Assembly (NCBI RefSeq): GCF_030412915.1
Contig: NZ_JAUHJR010000001.1
Span: forward strand, 744,001 to 808,000
Source: Nocardioides abyssi
GTDB taxonomy: Bacteria; Actinomycetota; Actinomycetes; Propionibacteriales; Nocardioidaceae
DNA: 64,000 bases
Direction: 5' to 3'
Shown here: positions 7,852-15,691 of the stretch, piece by piece
Numbering within the stretch: the first letter of the stretch is position 1
Layout: each line of letters opens with the position of its first letter
The notes under the pieces: model-generated
The model's input: the letters and a program-made list of their open reading frames with translations, nothing else
Told to the model about the DNA's origin: nothing
Databases searched by the model: none
Made by a program: the position numbers and the translations under genes

Positions 7852-8227
7852 CCAGCTGACCGACGCCCAACGGACCCGCCTCGACGAGGCGATCCGCGCG
7901 GCCGAGCGTCACTCGCGCGTCGAGTTCTCCGTCTTCATCGGTACGGCGGCGGGCGACCCGCGCTCGTTCGCCACCCAGCTGCACAACTCCCTCGTCGCGC
8001 CCGCGCGCAGCATCCTGGTGCTGGTCGACCCCACCGTCCGCGCGCTCGAGATCGTCACCGGCGGCTGGGTCCGTCGCACGCTCACCGACAAGGAGGTCGA
8101 GCTCGCGGCGCTGCACATGCAGCAGGCCTTCGGCGAGGACGACCTCGTCGGCGGCCTGGTCCGCGGCATCCACATGCTCGCCGACCACGCCCGCCCGGCG
8201 CAGACGCTGCACGCCCCCGACGCCTGA
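7829..8227 (+). CDS. DUF5130 (TPM-like) domain protein
   Basis: The protein has about 132 residues and matches the actinobacterial DUF5130 family, related to TPM domains: LDEAIRAAERHSRVEFSVFIG, LHNSLVAPARSILVLVDP, IVTGGWVRRTLTDKEVELAA and LVGGLVRGIHMLADHA. No function is established, and no transmembrane segment is seen, so it is probably cytoplasmic and may contact the membrane protein encoded just upstream. Starts at GTG 7829 and GTG 7838 are both possible; the first overlaps the upstream gene by 23 bases. Confidence 0.85.
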   Translation: MAPVPAGDQLTDAQRTRLDEAIRAAERHSRVEFSVFIGTAAGDPRSFATQLHNSLVAPARSILVLVDPTVRALEIVTGGWVRRTLTDKEVELAALHMQQAFGEDDLVGGLVRGIHMLADHARPAQTLHAPDA

Positions 8228-8277
8228 GCCTGCGTCCTCTGCGCTCGGCCGGTTGGTCGCCGGCTGGTTCGTCCCGG

Positions 8278-8315
8278 GCTGGTTGAGGAAGGCGCGCAGC
8301 GCCTGTCTCGAGACC
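8278..8315 (-). repeat. Dispersed palindromic repeat (copy B, inverted)
   Basis: On the minus strand this reads GGTCTCGAGACAGGCGCTG, then CGCGCCTTCCTCAACCAGC, nearly the same as the core of copy A at 4513-4552. It lies in the 285-bp gap between the DUF5130 gene and pepN, which otherwise holds only related repeats and a terminator. Confidence 0.85.
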
Positions 8316-8338
8316 TGGCGGCTTGTCCGACGTCCCGG

Positions 8339-8443
8339 CGGGTTTCGAGACGGTTGCCAGCGCAACCTCCTCAACCGGCCGGGGGTGGCCGGCGCAACCT
8401 CCTCAGCCGGCCGGGGTTGCCAGCGCAACCTCCGCAACCAGCC
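8339..8443 (+). repeat. Cluster of three diverged copies of the dispersed repeat
   Basis: Copy C at 8339-8379 (GGGTTTCGAGACGGTTGCC, then AGCGCAACCTCCTCAACCGGC) is in the same orientation as copy A. It is followed by two truncated copies at about 8382-8409 and 8413-8443, both carrying (C)GGCGCAACCTCC or CAGCGCAACCTCC. With copy B they make a compact repeat nest. Confidence 0.75.
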
Positions 8444-8457
8444 GCCGCACGGAACGA

Positions 8458-8496
8458 CGAACGGCCGGCCTCCCGCGATGGGAGGCCGGCCGTTCG
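8458..8496. terminator. Strong hairpin terminator downstream of pepN
   Basis: A perfect 17-bp stem (CGAACGGCCGGCCTCCC at 8458-8474 with 8480-8496) and a GCGAT loop sit 17 bp beyond the pepN stop. It can serve both strands. Confidence 0.8.
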
Positions 8497-8512
8497 GTCG
8501 TGCTGCGGGCGG

Positions 8513-11068
8513 TCAGCCGCGCGCGTCGCGCTCCTGGGCGGTCAGCGCGCGGGCCAGCTCGGCGCGGGCCTCGCCGACGTACCGCTGGGCGCCCTTGGGG
8601 GCGGTGGTGTCCGCCAGCCAGGCGTCGAGCCGCGCGACGGTCTCGGCCGAGGCGAGCAGCCGGGGGAACCCGTGCTCAAGGACGACCGAGCCCTTGTGGA
8701 AGCCGAGGCTGTCGATGGCGGTGTCGGCGGCCTCGAGGTACTTCTCCAGGTACGGCGCCGCGACCTCCTCCTGCCCGGGGCGGAAGATGGAGAAGACCAT
8801 CTCGCGGGAGGTCTCGTTGGCGGTGGCGGGGTCCATGATCGCGGCCCAGCCGGCCTCCTTGGCCTCGGCGGTCGGCTGCGCGACCCGCGCGGCGGCGGCC
8901 TTCTCGCGACCCGCGCTGGTCGGGTCGCGGTCCAGCTCGACGTCGATGTCGGCGTCGGTGAGGACGCCGAGGCGGGCCAGGTTGGTCACCAGCGCCCAGC
9001 GCAGGTCCTGGTCGACCGCGAGGCCCTCGACGGTGAAGGACCCGTCGAGCAGCCCGCGCAGGTCGGCGACGGCCTGCTCGGAGTGGGCGGCCAGCGCGTA
9101 GGCGCGGGCGAAGGTGAGCTGGTGGTCGCTGCCGGCCTCGGCCGCGAGCAGCAGCTCGCGCAGGCCCGACTCCCACTCGGTCTTGAGGGCGGCGCGCCCG
9201 GCCGGGTCGGAGTAGAGCTCGACGGCCATCGCCGTGGACGCCGGGATCCGGGTGACGCCCCAGGCGTCGGTCTCCTGGCCGATGTTGGCCAGCACGAGCC
9301 GGACCCAGTCGGTGGTGCGCATCTCGCCGTCGCGGGTCATGTCCCACGCGGCGGTCCACACGATCGCGCGGGGCAGGGAGTCCTCGAGCTGGGAGAGCCC
9401 GTCGACGACCGTCTGCATCGACCGCTCGTCGAGGCGGATCTTGGCGTAGGCGTGGTCCTCGTCGTTGAGCAGCAGCAGCGCGGGCTGCTCCACGCCGACG
9501 AGCTCCTCGATCGCGGTCGAGGCGCCCTCGACGTCGACCTCGACGTACTGCCGGCGCACGAGGCGGCCGCCCTGCTCGTCGTACAGGCCGATGCCGAGGC
9601 GGTGGCGGCGCAGGGTCGGGTGGTCGGGGTGCGCGGACTGCTCGACGGAGAACGACGCGTAGCGGCCCTGGTCGTCGAGCTCGAAGCGCGGCGCGAGGGT
9701 GTTGACGCCGGCGGTCTGCAGCCACTCCTGCGCCCAGCCCTTGAGCTCGCGGCCCGACGACGTCTCGAGCGCGGCGAGCAGGTCGGCGAAGGTCGCGTTG
9801 GAGAACGCGTGGTCCTTGAAGTACTGCCGGAGGCCGGCGACGAACGGGTCGAGCCCGACCCAGGCGACCAGCTGCTTGAGCACCGACGCGCCCTTGGCGT
9901 AGGTGATCATGTCGAAGTTGACCTCGACGGCGTGCAGGTCGACGTTGTCGGCCGCGATCGGGTGCGTCGAGGGCAGCTGGTCGGCGCGGTAGCCGGTCTG
10001 CTTGCGGGCGTTGGCGAAGCCGGTCCACGCGTCGTCGAACTCCGTGGCCTCGGCCTCGCACCAGTAGCAGGCCCACTCGGCGAACGACTCGTTGAGCCAG
10101 AGGTCGTCCCACCACTTCATGGTCACGAGGTCGCCGAACCACATGTGCGCCATCTCGTGGGTGATGACCGAGGTGCGGAACTCGTAGAACGACCGCGGCT
10201 GGCGGCTGCGCGGGAGGTACTCGTCGCGGAGCGTCACGCACCCGGCGTTCTCCATCGCGCCCATGTTGTACTCCGGCACGTAGAGCTGGTCGTACTTGCC
10301 GAAGGGGTAGGGGTAGTCGAACTTCTCCTCGAAGAAGGCGAAGCTCTGCTTGGTGATCTTCACCAGCTCGGCGGTGTCCATGTGCTCGACGAGCGACTGC
10401 CGGCAGTAGTGGCCCAGCGGGATCGTGCCGTGCTTGCCCTCGTAGACGTCGTGCTCGGCGTGGTACTCGCCGGCCACGATCGCGGTGATGTAGGTCGACA
10501 TCGGCTTGGTCGGCTCGAACTCCCACACCGCGGTGCCCTCGGCCAGCGGCCGCGGCTCGGGGGTGGGGGAGTTGGACACGACGGCCCAGTGGGCCGGGGC
10601 CGAGACGCGGAAGGTGAAGGGCGCCTTGAGGTCGGGCTGCTCGAAGGTCGTGTAGACGCGGCGAGCGTCCGGCACCTCGAACTGGGAGTAGAGGTAGACG
10701 CGGTCGTCGGTCGGGTCGACGAAGCGGTGCAGCCCCTCGCCGGTGTGGGAGTAGGTGCAGTCGGCGCGGACGACCAGGGTGTTGGTCTCCTGCAGGCCGG
10801 TCAGCGCGATCCGGCTGTCGGCGTACGTCGTCGCGGGGTCGAGGCTCTCGCCGTTGAGGGTGATCTCGTGGACGGTCGCGTCGACGAGGTCGGCGAAGGT
10901 CTCCGCCCCCGCCTCGCGCGAGGTGAACTCGATCGTGGTGGTCGAGCCGAAGGTGCGGGCGTCGGGCGCGGTCGCGCCCGTGAGGTCGAGGTCGATGGTG
11001 TACGACGTGACGTCCAGGAGGGCAGCGCGGGTGGCGGCCTCGTCCCGGGTGAGGTTGGTTCCAGGCAT
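8513..11068 (-). CDS. pepN: Aminopeptidase N (M1 family zinc metallopeptidase)
   Basis: The 851-residue protein has the usual length of actinobacterial PepN, a cytoplasmic enzyme that removes N-terminal residues from peptides. The zinc site is HEMAH at residues 304-308 with the third ligand Glu327 in LNESFAEW. The exopeptidase motif GAMEN lies about 40 residues earlier (YNMGAMENAGC). The long C-terminal ERAP1-like helical domain follows. An ATG three codons upstream (11077) is also in frame; MPGTNLTRDEA is the common family start. Next to Rv2466c-like, rpiB and nei genes, it keeps the order known around Rv2467 in M. tuberculosis. It is divergent from the CHAP gene. Confidence 0.96.
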   Translation of the reverse strand: MPGTNLTRDEAATRAALLDVTSYTIDLDLTGATAPDARTFGSTTTIEFTSREAGAETFADLVDATVHEITLNGESLDPATTYADSRIALTGLQETNTLVVRADCTYSHTGEGLHRFVDPTDDRVYLYSQFEVPDARRVYTTFEQPDLKAPFTFRVSAPAHWAVVSNSPTPEPRPLAEGTAVWEFEPTKPMSTYITAIVAGEYHAEHDVYEGKHGTIPLGHYCRQSLVEHMDTAELVKITKQSFAFFEEKFDYPYPFGKYDQLYVPEYNMGAMENAGCVTLRDEYLPRSRQPRSFYEFRTSVITHEMAHMWFGDLVTMKWWDDLWLNESFAEWACYWCEAEATEFDDAWTGFANARKQTGYRADQLPSTHPIAADNVDLHAVEVNFDMITYAKGASVLKQLVAWVGLDPFVAGLRQYFKDHAFSNATFADLLAALETSSGRELKGWAQEWLQTAGVNTLAPRFELDDQGRYASFSVEQSAHPDHPTLRRHRLGIGLYDEQGGRLVRRQYVEVDVEGASTAIEELVGVEQPALLLLNDEDHAYAKIRLDERSMQTVVDGLSQLEDSLPRAIVWTAAWDMTRDGEMRTTDWVRLVLANIGQETDAWGVTRIPASTAMAVELYSDPAGRAALKTEWESGLRELLLAAEAGSDHQLTFARAYALAAHSEQAVADLRGLLDGSFTVEGLAVDQDLRWALVTNLARLGVLTDADIDVELDRDPTSAGREKAAAARVAQPTAEAKEAGWAAIMDPATANETSREMVFSIFRPGQEEVAAPYLEKYLEAADTAIDSLGFHKGSVVLEHGFPRLLASAETVARLDAWLADTTAPKGAQRYVGEARAELARALTAQERDARG

Positions 11069-11190
11069 GCCGAGCATCCTGCCACCGGCCCTCGTGCCCC
11101 GGTGATCCGCGGCGGGGGACGTCCGAGGACGCCGCGAAAATTACAACATTGAAGTTCCAGACCGGCGTGTCGGTCCTTGACATCCGTCAC

Positions 11191-11196
11191 TAGAGT
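11191..11196 (+). promoter_or_regulatory. Leaderless -10 element (TAGAGT) for the CHAP gene
   Basis: TAGAGT ends six bases before the GTG at 11203. An unusually AT-rich patch (about 11138-11156, AAAATTACAACATTGAAG) lies about 35-50 bases farther up and may hold an activator site. No standard -35 is at 17 bp. Confidence 0.5.
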
Positions 11197-11202
11197 GCCT
11201 CC

Positions 11203-12840
11203 GTGCCTCAGCAGTCACAGCCGTCCCACGCGCCCCGATCCACCCGGTCGGCGCGCGCCCTCGCGGCGGTCACGCTGCTCCTCGGCACCGTGCTCGCCGG
11301 TCTCGTCACGGTCCCCGTCGCGCCGGCGAACGCCGCGTCGACGTACCTGTGCACGGGCTACGCCGGGTGCACGAAGGCCGGCTACTCCCACGCGGGCTAC
11401 CAGGCGGCCAGCAAGCAGATGTACTGGCGGATGTACTCCGGCCACAACTGCACCAACTACGTCGCCTACCGCCTGGTGTCGAGCGGCATGCCGAACGTGC
11501 GGCCCTGGACCGGCGGCGGCAACGCCGAGAACTGGGGCAAGGCGATGTCGTCGATCACCGACGCCGTGCCGATGGTCGGCGCGGTCGCCTGGTGGAACAA
11601 GAACACCGGCGGCGCGGGCTCGTCGGGCCACGTGGCCTACGTCGAGCAGGTCGTCTCCCCGACCGAGATCGTGGTCTCCGAGGACAGCTGGCGCGGGGAC
11701 TTCCACTGGCGCCGCGTCACCAAGTCCGGCGGCAGCTGGCCGAGCGGCTTCATCCACTTCAACGACAAGGTCGTCGTCAACGACGCCCCGCCCGCGGTCG
11801 TCGGCACCCCCGTCGTGGGCCGGCCCGTCTCCGCCGAGCCGGGCGCTTGGCAGCCCACCGCGTCCTTCCGCTACCAGTGGCTCGCCGGCGGCAAGGCCCT
11901 CGCCGGCGCGACCGCCGCGACCTTCACCCCCACCCCGGGCCTCAAGGGCAAGCGGCTCGCGGTCCAGGTCACCGCCGAGCGCAAGGGGTACGCCGCCGCG
12001 TCGGCGACCTCGCCGGTCGCGCCCGCGGTGGCGCCGGGCGTCCTCGAGCAGACCGCCGCGCCGGCCCTGACCGGCACGCCCGAGGTCGACCAGGCGCTGA
12101 CCCTGGCGCAGCCGTCGTTCACCCCCGCGGCCGAGAAGCTCAAGGTCGAGTGGCTGGCCGACGGCACGCCGATCGCCGGCGCCGCCGGCTGGAAGCTGGT
12201 GCTCGGCCAGGAGCAGATCGGTGCCGTGGTCTCCGCGCGGGTGACCGCCCGGGCGGCCGGCTACCAGAAGGTCGTCGTCGAGACCGAGCCGACCGCGCGC
12301 GTCATCGCCGGCACGATCGAGGTCCGTCGCGCACCCGTCGTCAAGGGTGTCTCGCGGACCGGCCGCACGCTGACCGCGGTCGCGGGCGACCACACGCCCG
12401 CCGACGCGCAGGTCGAGCACACGTGGCTGCGCGACGGGACGCCGGTGGGCAGCGGGGCGACGTACGACCTGACCCCGCAGGACGTCGGCCGCGTCATCAC
12501 GCTGCGGGTGGACCTCACCGCGCCGCACTACCGCAGCGCGTCGACCACCGTGCGCGTCCCCGGTCGCGTGGCCACCACCTCGGCGGTGTCCGTGCGCACC
12601 AACGGCCGCAAGGGCCGCGCGGTCGTCGTCGTCGACGTGGCCGCTCCCGGCGTCGCCGCGCCGAGCGGGCCGGTGAAGGTGAAGGTCGGCAAGCGCATCG
12701 TCGAGGCGAAGGTCGTCGCCGGCCGCGCCCGCGTGGTCGTGCGCGGGCTCAAGGCCGGGCGGCAGCCGGTCGTCGTGGTCTACCGCGGCACCGCGATCAT
12801 CCGCAGCAGCCGCGCGAACGCCACCGTCACCGTCCGCTGA
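11203..12840 (+). CDS. Secreted CHAP-domain protein with Ig-like repeats
   Basis: The 545-residue protein starts with a Sec signal peptide (RALAAVTLLLGTVLAGLVTVPVAPANA, cleavage near residue 45). A CHAP amidase/endopeptidase domain spans about residues 70-185, with catalytic Cys83 in SGHNCTNYV and His143 in SSGHVAYVEQV. Three to four Ig-like repeats follow (PVVGRPVSAEPGAWQPTA, PALTGTPEVDQALTLAQP, PVVKGVSRTGRTLTAVAG), then a basic beta-rich C-terminal domain. It most likely cleaves peptidoglycan outside the cell, with the repeats as spacers or wall anchors. It is a single gene divergent from pepN. Confidence 0.88.
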   Translation: MPQQSQPSHAPRSTRSARALAAVTLLLGTVLAGLVTVPVAPANAASTYLCTGYAGCTKAGYSHAGYQAASKQMYWRMYSGHNCTNYVAYRLVSSGMPNVRPWTGGGNAENWGKAMSSITDAVPMVGAVAWWNKNTGGAGSSGHVAYVEQVVSPTEIVVSEDSWRGDFHWRRVTKSGGSWPSGFIHFNDKVVVNDAPPAVVGTPVVGRPVSAEPGAWQPTASFRYQWLAGGKALAGATAATFTPTPGLKGKRLAVQVTAERKGYAAASATSPVAPAVAPGVLEQTAAPALTGTPEVDQALTLAQPSFTPAAEKLKVEWLADGTPIAGAAGWKLVLGQEQIGAVVSARVTARAAGYQKVVVETEPTARVIAGTIEVRRAPVVKGVSRTGRTLTAVAGDHTPADAQVEHTWLRDGTPVGSGATYDLTPQDVGRVITLRVDLTAPHYRSASTTVRVPGRVATTSAVSVRTNGRKGRAVVVVDVAAPGVAAPSGPVKVKVGKRIVEAKVVAGRARVVVRGLKAGRQPVVVVYRGTAIIRSSRANATVTVR

Positions 12841-12947
12841 CCCCGCGGCCGGAGCCGGCCTGCCCGGCCCTGACCCGGCCTGACCGCTCCTCGACCGTTC
12901 ACCGAGCGGACGTCGACCGGGGTCCGGGGACCTGCCACCATCCCTGC

Positions 12948-14303
12948 GTGACCCGCCGCGCCACCCAGGTCGTCCCGCTGCGCGAGGCGACGCGGGCGTG
13001 GTTCCGCATCTCGCTGCAGACCTTCGGCGGTCCCGCCGGGCAAATCGCGGTGATGCAGCGCGAGCTGGTCGACGAGCGTCGGTGGGTGGGGGAGCGCCGC
13101 TTCCTGCACGCGCTGAGCTACTGCATGCTCCTGCCCGGCCCGGAGGCGCAGCAGCTCGCCGTCTACACCGGCTGGCTGCTCAACGGCTGGCTCGGCGGGC
13201 TCGTGGCGGGCGTGCTGTTCGTGCTGCCCGGCCTGGTGGCGCTGCTGGCGCTGTCGTGGCTCTACGTCGCGCAGGGCGACAGCGTCGTGGTCACCGGCCT
13301 GTTCCTCGGCCTGGCGCCGGCGGTGGTCGCGGTCGTGCTCCAGGCGGTGCTGCGGATCGGCGGTCGGTCGCTGCGGCACCCGGTGCTCGTCGCGCTCGCG
13401 GTCGCGGCGTTCGCGTGCCTGGCGGTGCTCGACGTGCCGTTCCCCGCGGTCGTGCTGGGCGCCGGCCTGGTCGGCTGGCTCGTCGGTCGCCGCGTGCCGG
13501 CCCTGGGCAGCCCGCCGTCCGACGTCGCCGCGGACGCACCGCCACCGCTCGTCCCCGACGACGCCCTGCACACGGCGGCGCCGGGGTGGCTGCGCACCCT
13601 CGCGGTGCTCGCCGCCGGCCTGGTCCTGTGGGCGGCCCCGGTCGTGCTGGCCTGGGCGCTCGCCGGCGGCCGCAGCAGCGTCTACACCGACCAGGGCGTC
13701 TTCTTCGGCGGCATGGCGCTGGTGACGTTCGGCGGTGCCTACGCGGTGCTGTCCTACGTCGCCGAGGCGGCCGTGGAGACCTACGGCTGGCTCGGCGCGG
13801 GGGAGATGGCCCGCGGTCTCGCGCTCGCGGAGTCCACGCCCGGGCCGCTGATCATGGTCGTGCAGTTCGTGGCCTTCCTCGGCGGCCACCGCGACCCCGG
13901 CGGGCTGGACCCGTGGCTCGGGGCGGTGGTGAGCTCGCTGCTGGTCGTCTGGGTGACGTTCGTGCCGAGCTTCCTGTTCATCTACCTCGGCGCGCCGCAC
14001 GTCGAGCGGCTGCGCGGCAGCGCCGGGCTCGCCGCCGCCCTGGCCGGGGTCACGGCGGCCGTCGTCGGCGTGATCGCGAACCTCGCGCTGTTCTTCGCCG
14101 TCCACACGCTCTTCGCCGACACCCGGCGCGTCGGTCAGGACCACCTCGGCCTCGAGCTGCCGGTGTGGTCGTCGTGGTCGTGGCCGGCCGTCGTGGTGGC
14201 CGCGGTGGCGCTCGTGCTCGTGCTCCGCCTGCGCTGGACGGTGCTGCGGACCCTCGGCGCGTGCGCCCTGCTGGGCCTCGGGCTGCACCTGGTCGCGGGC
14301 TGA
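12948..14303 (+). CDS. chrA: Chromate efflux transporter, ChrA family
   Basis: The 451-residue protein is the full two-domain CHR type. Each half carries the CHR signature: FRISLQTFGGPAGQIAVMQRELVDERRWV with LLPGPEAQQLAVYTGW near residues 18-75, and FGGMALVTFGGAYAVLSYVAEAAVE with LAESTPGPLIMVVQFVAFLGG near 270-330. About ten transmembrane helices are visible. Known members export chromate from the cytoplasm using the membrane potential. GTG at 12948 gives the only N-terminus without a long unrelated extension. No ChrB-like regulator is nearby, so an inducible chromate system cannot be claimed. Confidence 0.93.
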   Translation: MTRRATQVVPLREATRAWFRISLQTFGGPAGQIAVMQRELVDERRWVGERRFLHALSYCMLLPGPEAQQLAVYTGWLLNGWLGGLVAGVLFVLPGLVALLALSWLYVAQGDSVVVTGLFLGLAPAVVAVVLQAVLRIGGRSLRHPVLVALAVAAFACLAVLDVPFPAVVLGAGLVGWLVGRRVPALGSPPSDVAADAPPPLVPDDALHTAAPGWLRTLAVLAAGLVLWAAPVVLAWALAGGRSSVYTDQGVFFGGMALVTFGGAYAVLSYVAEAAVETYGWLGAGEMARGLALAESTPGPLIMVVQFVAFLGGHRDPGGLDPWLGAVVSSLLVVWVTFVPSFLFIYLGAPHVERLRGSAGLAAALAGVTAAVVGVIANLALFFAVHTLFADTRRVGQDHLGLELPVWSSWSWPAVVVAAVALVLVLRLRWTVLRTLGACALLGLGLHLVAG

Positions 14304-14339
14304 GGAACAGCCCCGCCGGGCCGGGTGTTGACTGCGGAC

Positions 14340-14942
14340 ATGACCACCAACGCCGACTTCTGGTTCGACCCCGCCTGCCCGTTCGCCTGGATCACCTCGC
14401 GCTGGATCCTCGAGGTGGAGAAGGTCCGCGACATCTCCGTCACCTGGCACCTGATGTCCCTGGCCTACCTCAACCAGGACAAGGACATCCCCGAGGAGTA
14501 CCGCGAGTTCCTCAAGACCGCCTGGCAGCCCGTCCGCGTCGTGATGGCCGCCGAGCAGGCGCACGGCAAGGAGGCGCTGCTCCCGCTCTACACCGCGCTG
14601 GGCACCCGCCGGCACAACGCGGACCAGGACTTCACGCGCGAGGTCATCGAGGCCGGGCTCGAGGAGGCCGGCCTGCCGACCTCGCTGGCCGACGCGATGG
14701 ACGACTCCTCCTACGACGAGGCCATCAAGAAGTCCCACCACCTCGGCATGGACCAGGTCGGCGACGAGGTCGGGACCCCGACCATCGCCATCGAGGGCAC
14801 GGCCTTCTTCGGCCCCGTCCTCTCCTCGATCCCCAAGGGCGAGGAGGCCGGCAAGGTCTGGGACGGCGCGGTGCTGCTCGCCGGCTACCCGTACTTCTTC
14901 GAGCTGAAGCGGTCGCGCAACGCCGAGCTCGACTTCAGCTGA
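14340..14942 (+). CDS. DsbA-family thioredoxin-fold protein, homologue of mycothiol-dependent nitroreductase Rv2466c
   Basis: The 200-residue protein closely matches Rv2466c of M. tuberculosis as I recall it: [28 protein letters not shown] at the start, [12 protein letters not shown] in the middle, [20 protein letters not shown] and [10 protein letters not shown] at the end. Rv2466c is a mycothiol-dependent reductase with a CPWC site. Here the site is Cys-Pro-Phe-Ala, so the second cysteine is missing. Position beside pepN, rpiB and nei is conserved. The ATG at 14340 gives MTTNADFWF. It converges on the GPP34 gene with a four-base gap. Confidence 0.9.
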   Translation: MTTNADFWFDPACPFAWITSRWILEVEKVRDISVTWHLMSLAYLNQDKDIPEEYREFLKTAWQPVRVVMAAEQAHGKEALLPLYTALGTRRHNADQDFTREVIEAGLEEAGLPTSLADAMDDSSYDEAIKKSHHLGMDQVGDEVGTPTIAIEGTAFFGPVLSSIPKGEEAGKVWDGAVLLAGYPYFFELKRSRNAELDFS

Positions 14943-14946
14943 CCCG

Positions 14947-15618
14947 CTAGGACGACCCGGCCGCCGCCCCGCCGGCGGCGACCGCGGTCGTCACCGCGGC
15001 GGTCGAGGCCGCGATCGCGTCCTTGACCGCCTTGGCGGCCCAGTCGCCGTCGGCCAGCGCCTTCGCGCGCTTGCGGACCTCCCCGCCCGACATGCCCTGG
15101 TGCTCGACGGTGCGGTGCGCGCGGCCCAGCGCGTGCAGCAGCGCGACCAGCGCCCGGGTGCGGTCGTCGGGCTCGGCGCCGGAGACGAGCGCGGCGGTGA
15201 GCGCACGGCGTACGGCGTCCTCGTGGGTGGAGTCCACCGCGGGCCAGGTGGTCCGCGGGAACAGCCCCAGCACCGTGCCGGTCCTCCGCTCGACCATCCT
15301 GCGCCGCTCGAGGCTCGCGAGCAGGTCCTTCTTGACGCCCTTGCCGAGCCGGTTGACCAGGTCCTGCGCCGTGCGCTCCTTGGCGGCCACGGTCGCGAGC
15401 GCCTCGCGCAGCAGCGGCTCCTCGACCTCGACGCCGGTCGGGCGCACCTTCGCGGAGTGCCAGAAGCCGCGCTTCTCCTCGACCTCGACGGCCCCGGCGA
15501 GCGCGAGCTCGACCAGCAGCGCACCGCCGAGGCCCAGGTGCAGCTGGCTGCTGGCGGCGAGCGTTCCCTTCTCGTCGTCGAGCAGCAGGAGCAGCAGGTC
15601 CTCCGCAACCAGGGTCAT
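14947..15618 (-). CDS. GPP34 (GOLPH3-like) family phosphoprotein
   Basis: The 223-residue protein matches the GPP34/GOLPH3 domain found in many actinobacteria: MTLVAEDLLLLLLDDEKGTL at the N-terminus, LGLGGALLVELALAGAVEVEE, RLGKGVKKDLLASLERRRMVERR and LLHALGRAHRTV. In eukaryotes GOLPH3 binds phosphatidylinositol-4-phosphate; the bacterial function is not established. The C-terminal 50 residues are Ala/Lys-rich and probably helical. The ATG at 15618 gives the conserved N-terminus. It is divergent from metG. Confidence 0.88.
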   Translation of the reverse strand: MTLVAEDLLLLLLDDEKGTLAASSQLHLGLGGALLVELALAGAVEVEEKRGFWHSAKVRPTGVEVEEPLLREALATVAAKERTAQDLVNRLGKGVKKDLLASLERRRMVERRTGTVLGLFPRTTWPAVDSTHEDAVRRALTAALVSGAEPDDRTRALVALLHALGRAHRTVEHQGMSGGEVRKRAKALADGDWAAKAVKDAIAASTAAVTTAVAAGGAAAGSS

Positions 15619-15679
15619 GCGGATCACGCTAGCGCCGTCCGCGGCCCGCACCGGCGCAGGAACGGGCGGGCCGCGACCC

Positions 15680-15685
15680 TAGGAT
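15680..15685 (+). promoter_or_regulatory. Leaderless -10 element (TAGGAT) for metG
   Basis: TAGGAT ends six bases before the metG ATG at 15692. No ribosome binding site is present, which supports a leaderless mRNA. Confidence 0.55.
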
Positions 15686-15691
15686 CGGCGC

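Noticed and set aside
11177-11182. A consensus -35 hexamer TTGACA upstream of the CHAP gene
   Set aside because: It is only 8 bp from the TAGAGT -10 element and 20 bp from the start codon, so it cannot pair with any visible -10.
15619-15691. T-box or other riboswitch before metG
   Set aside because: The gap is 73 bp, lacks T-box sequence elements, and a -10 element sits six bases before the start, leaving no leader.
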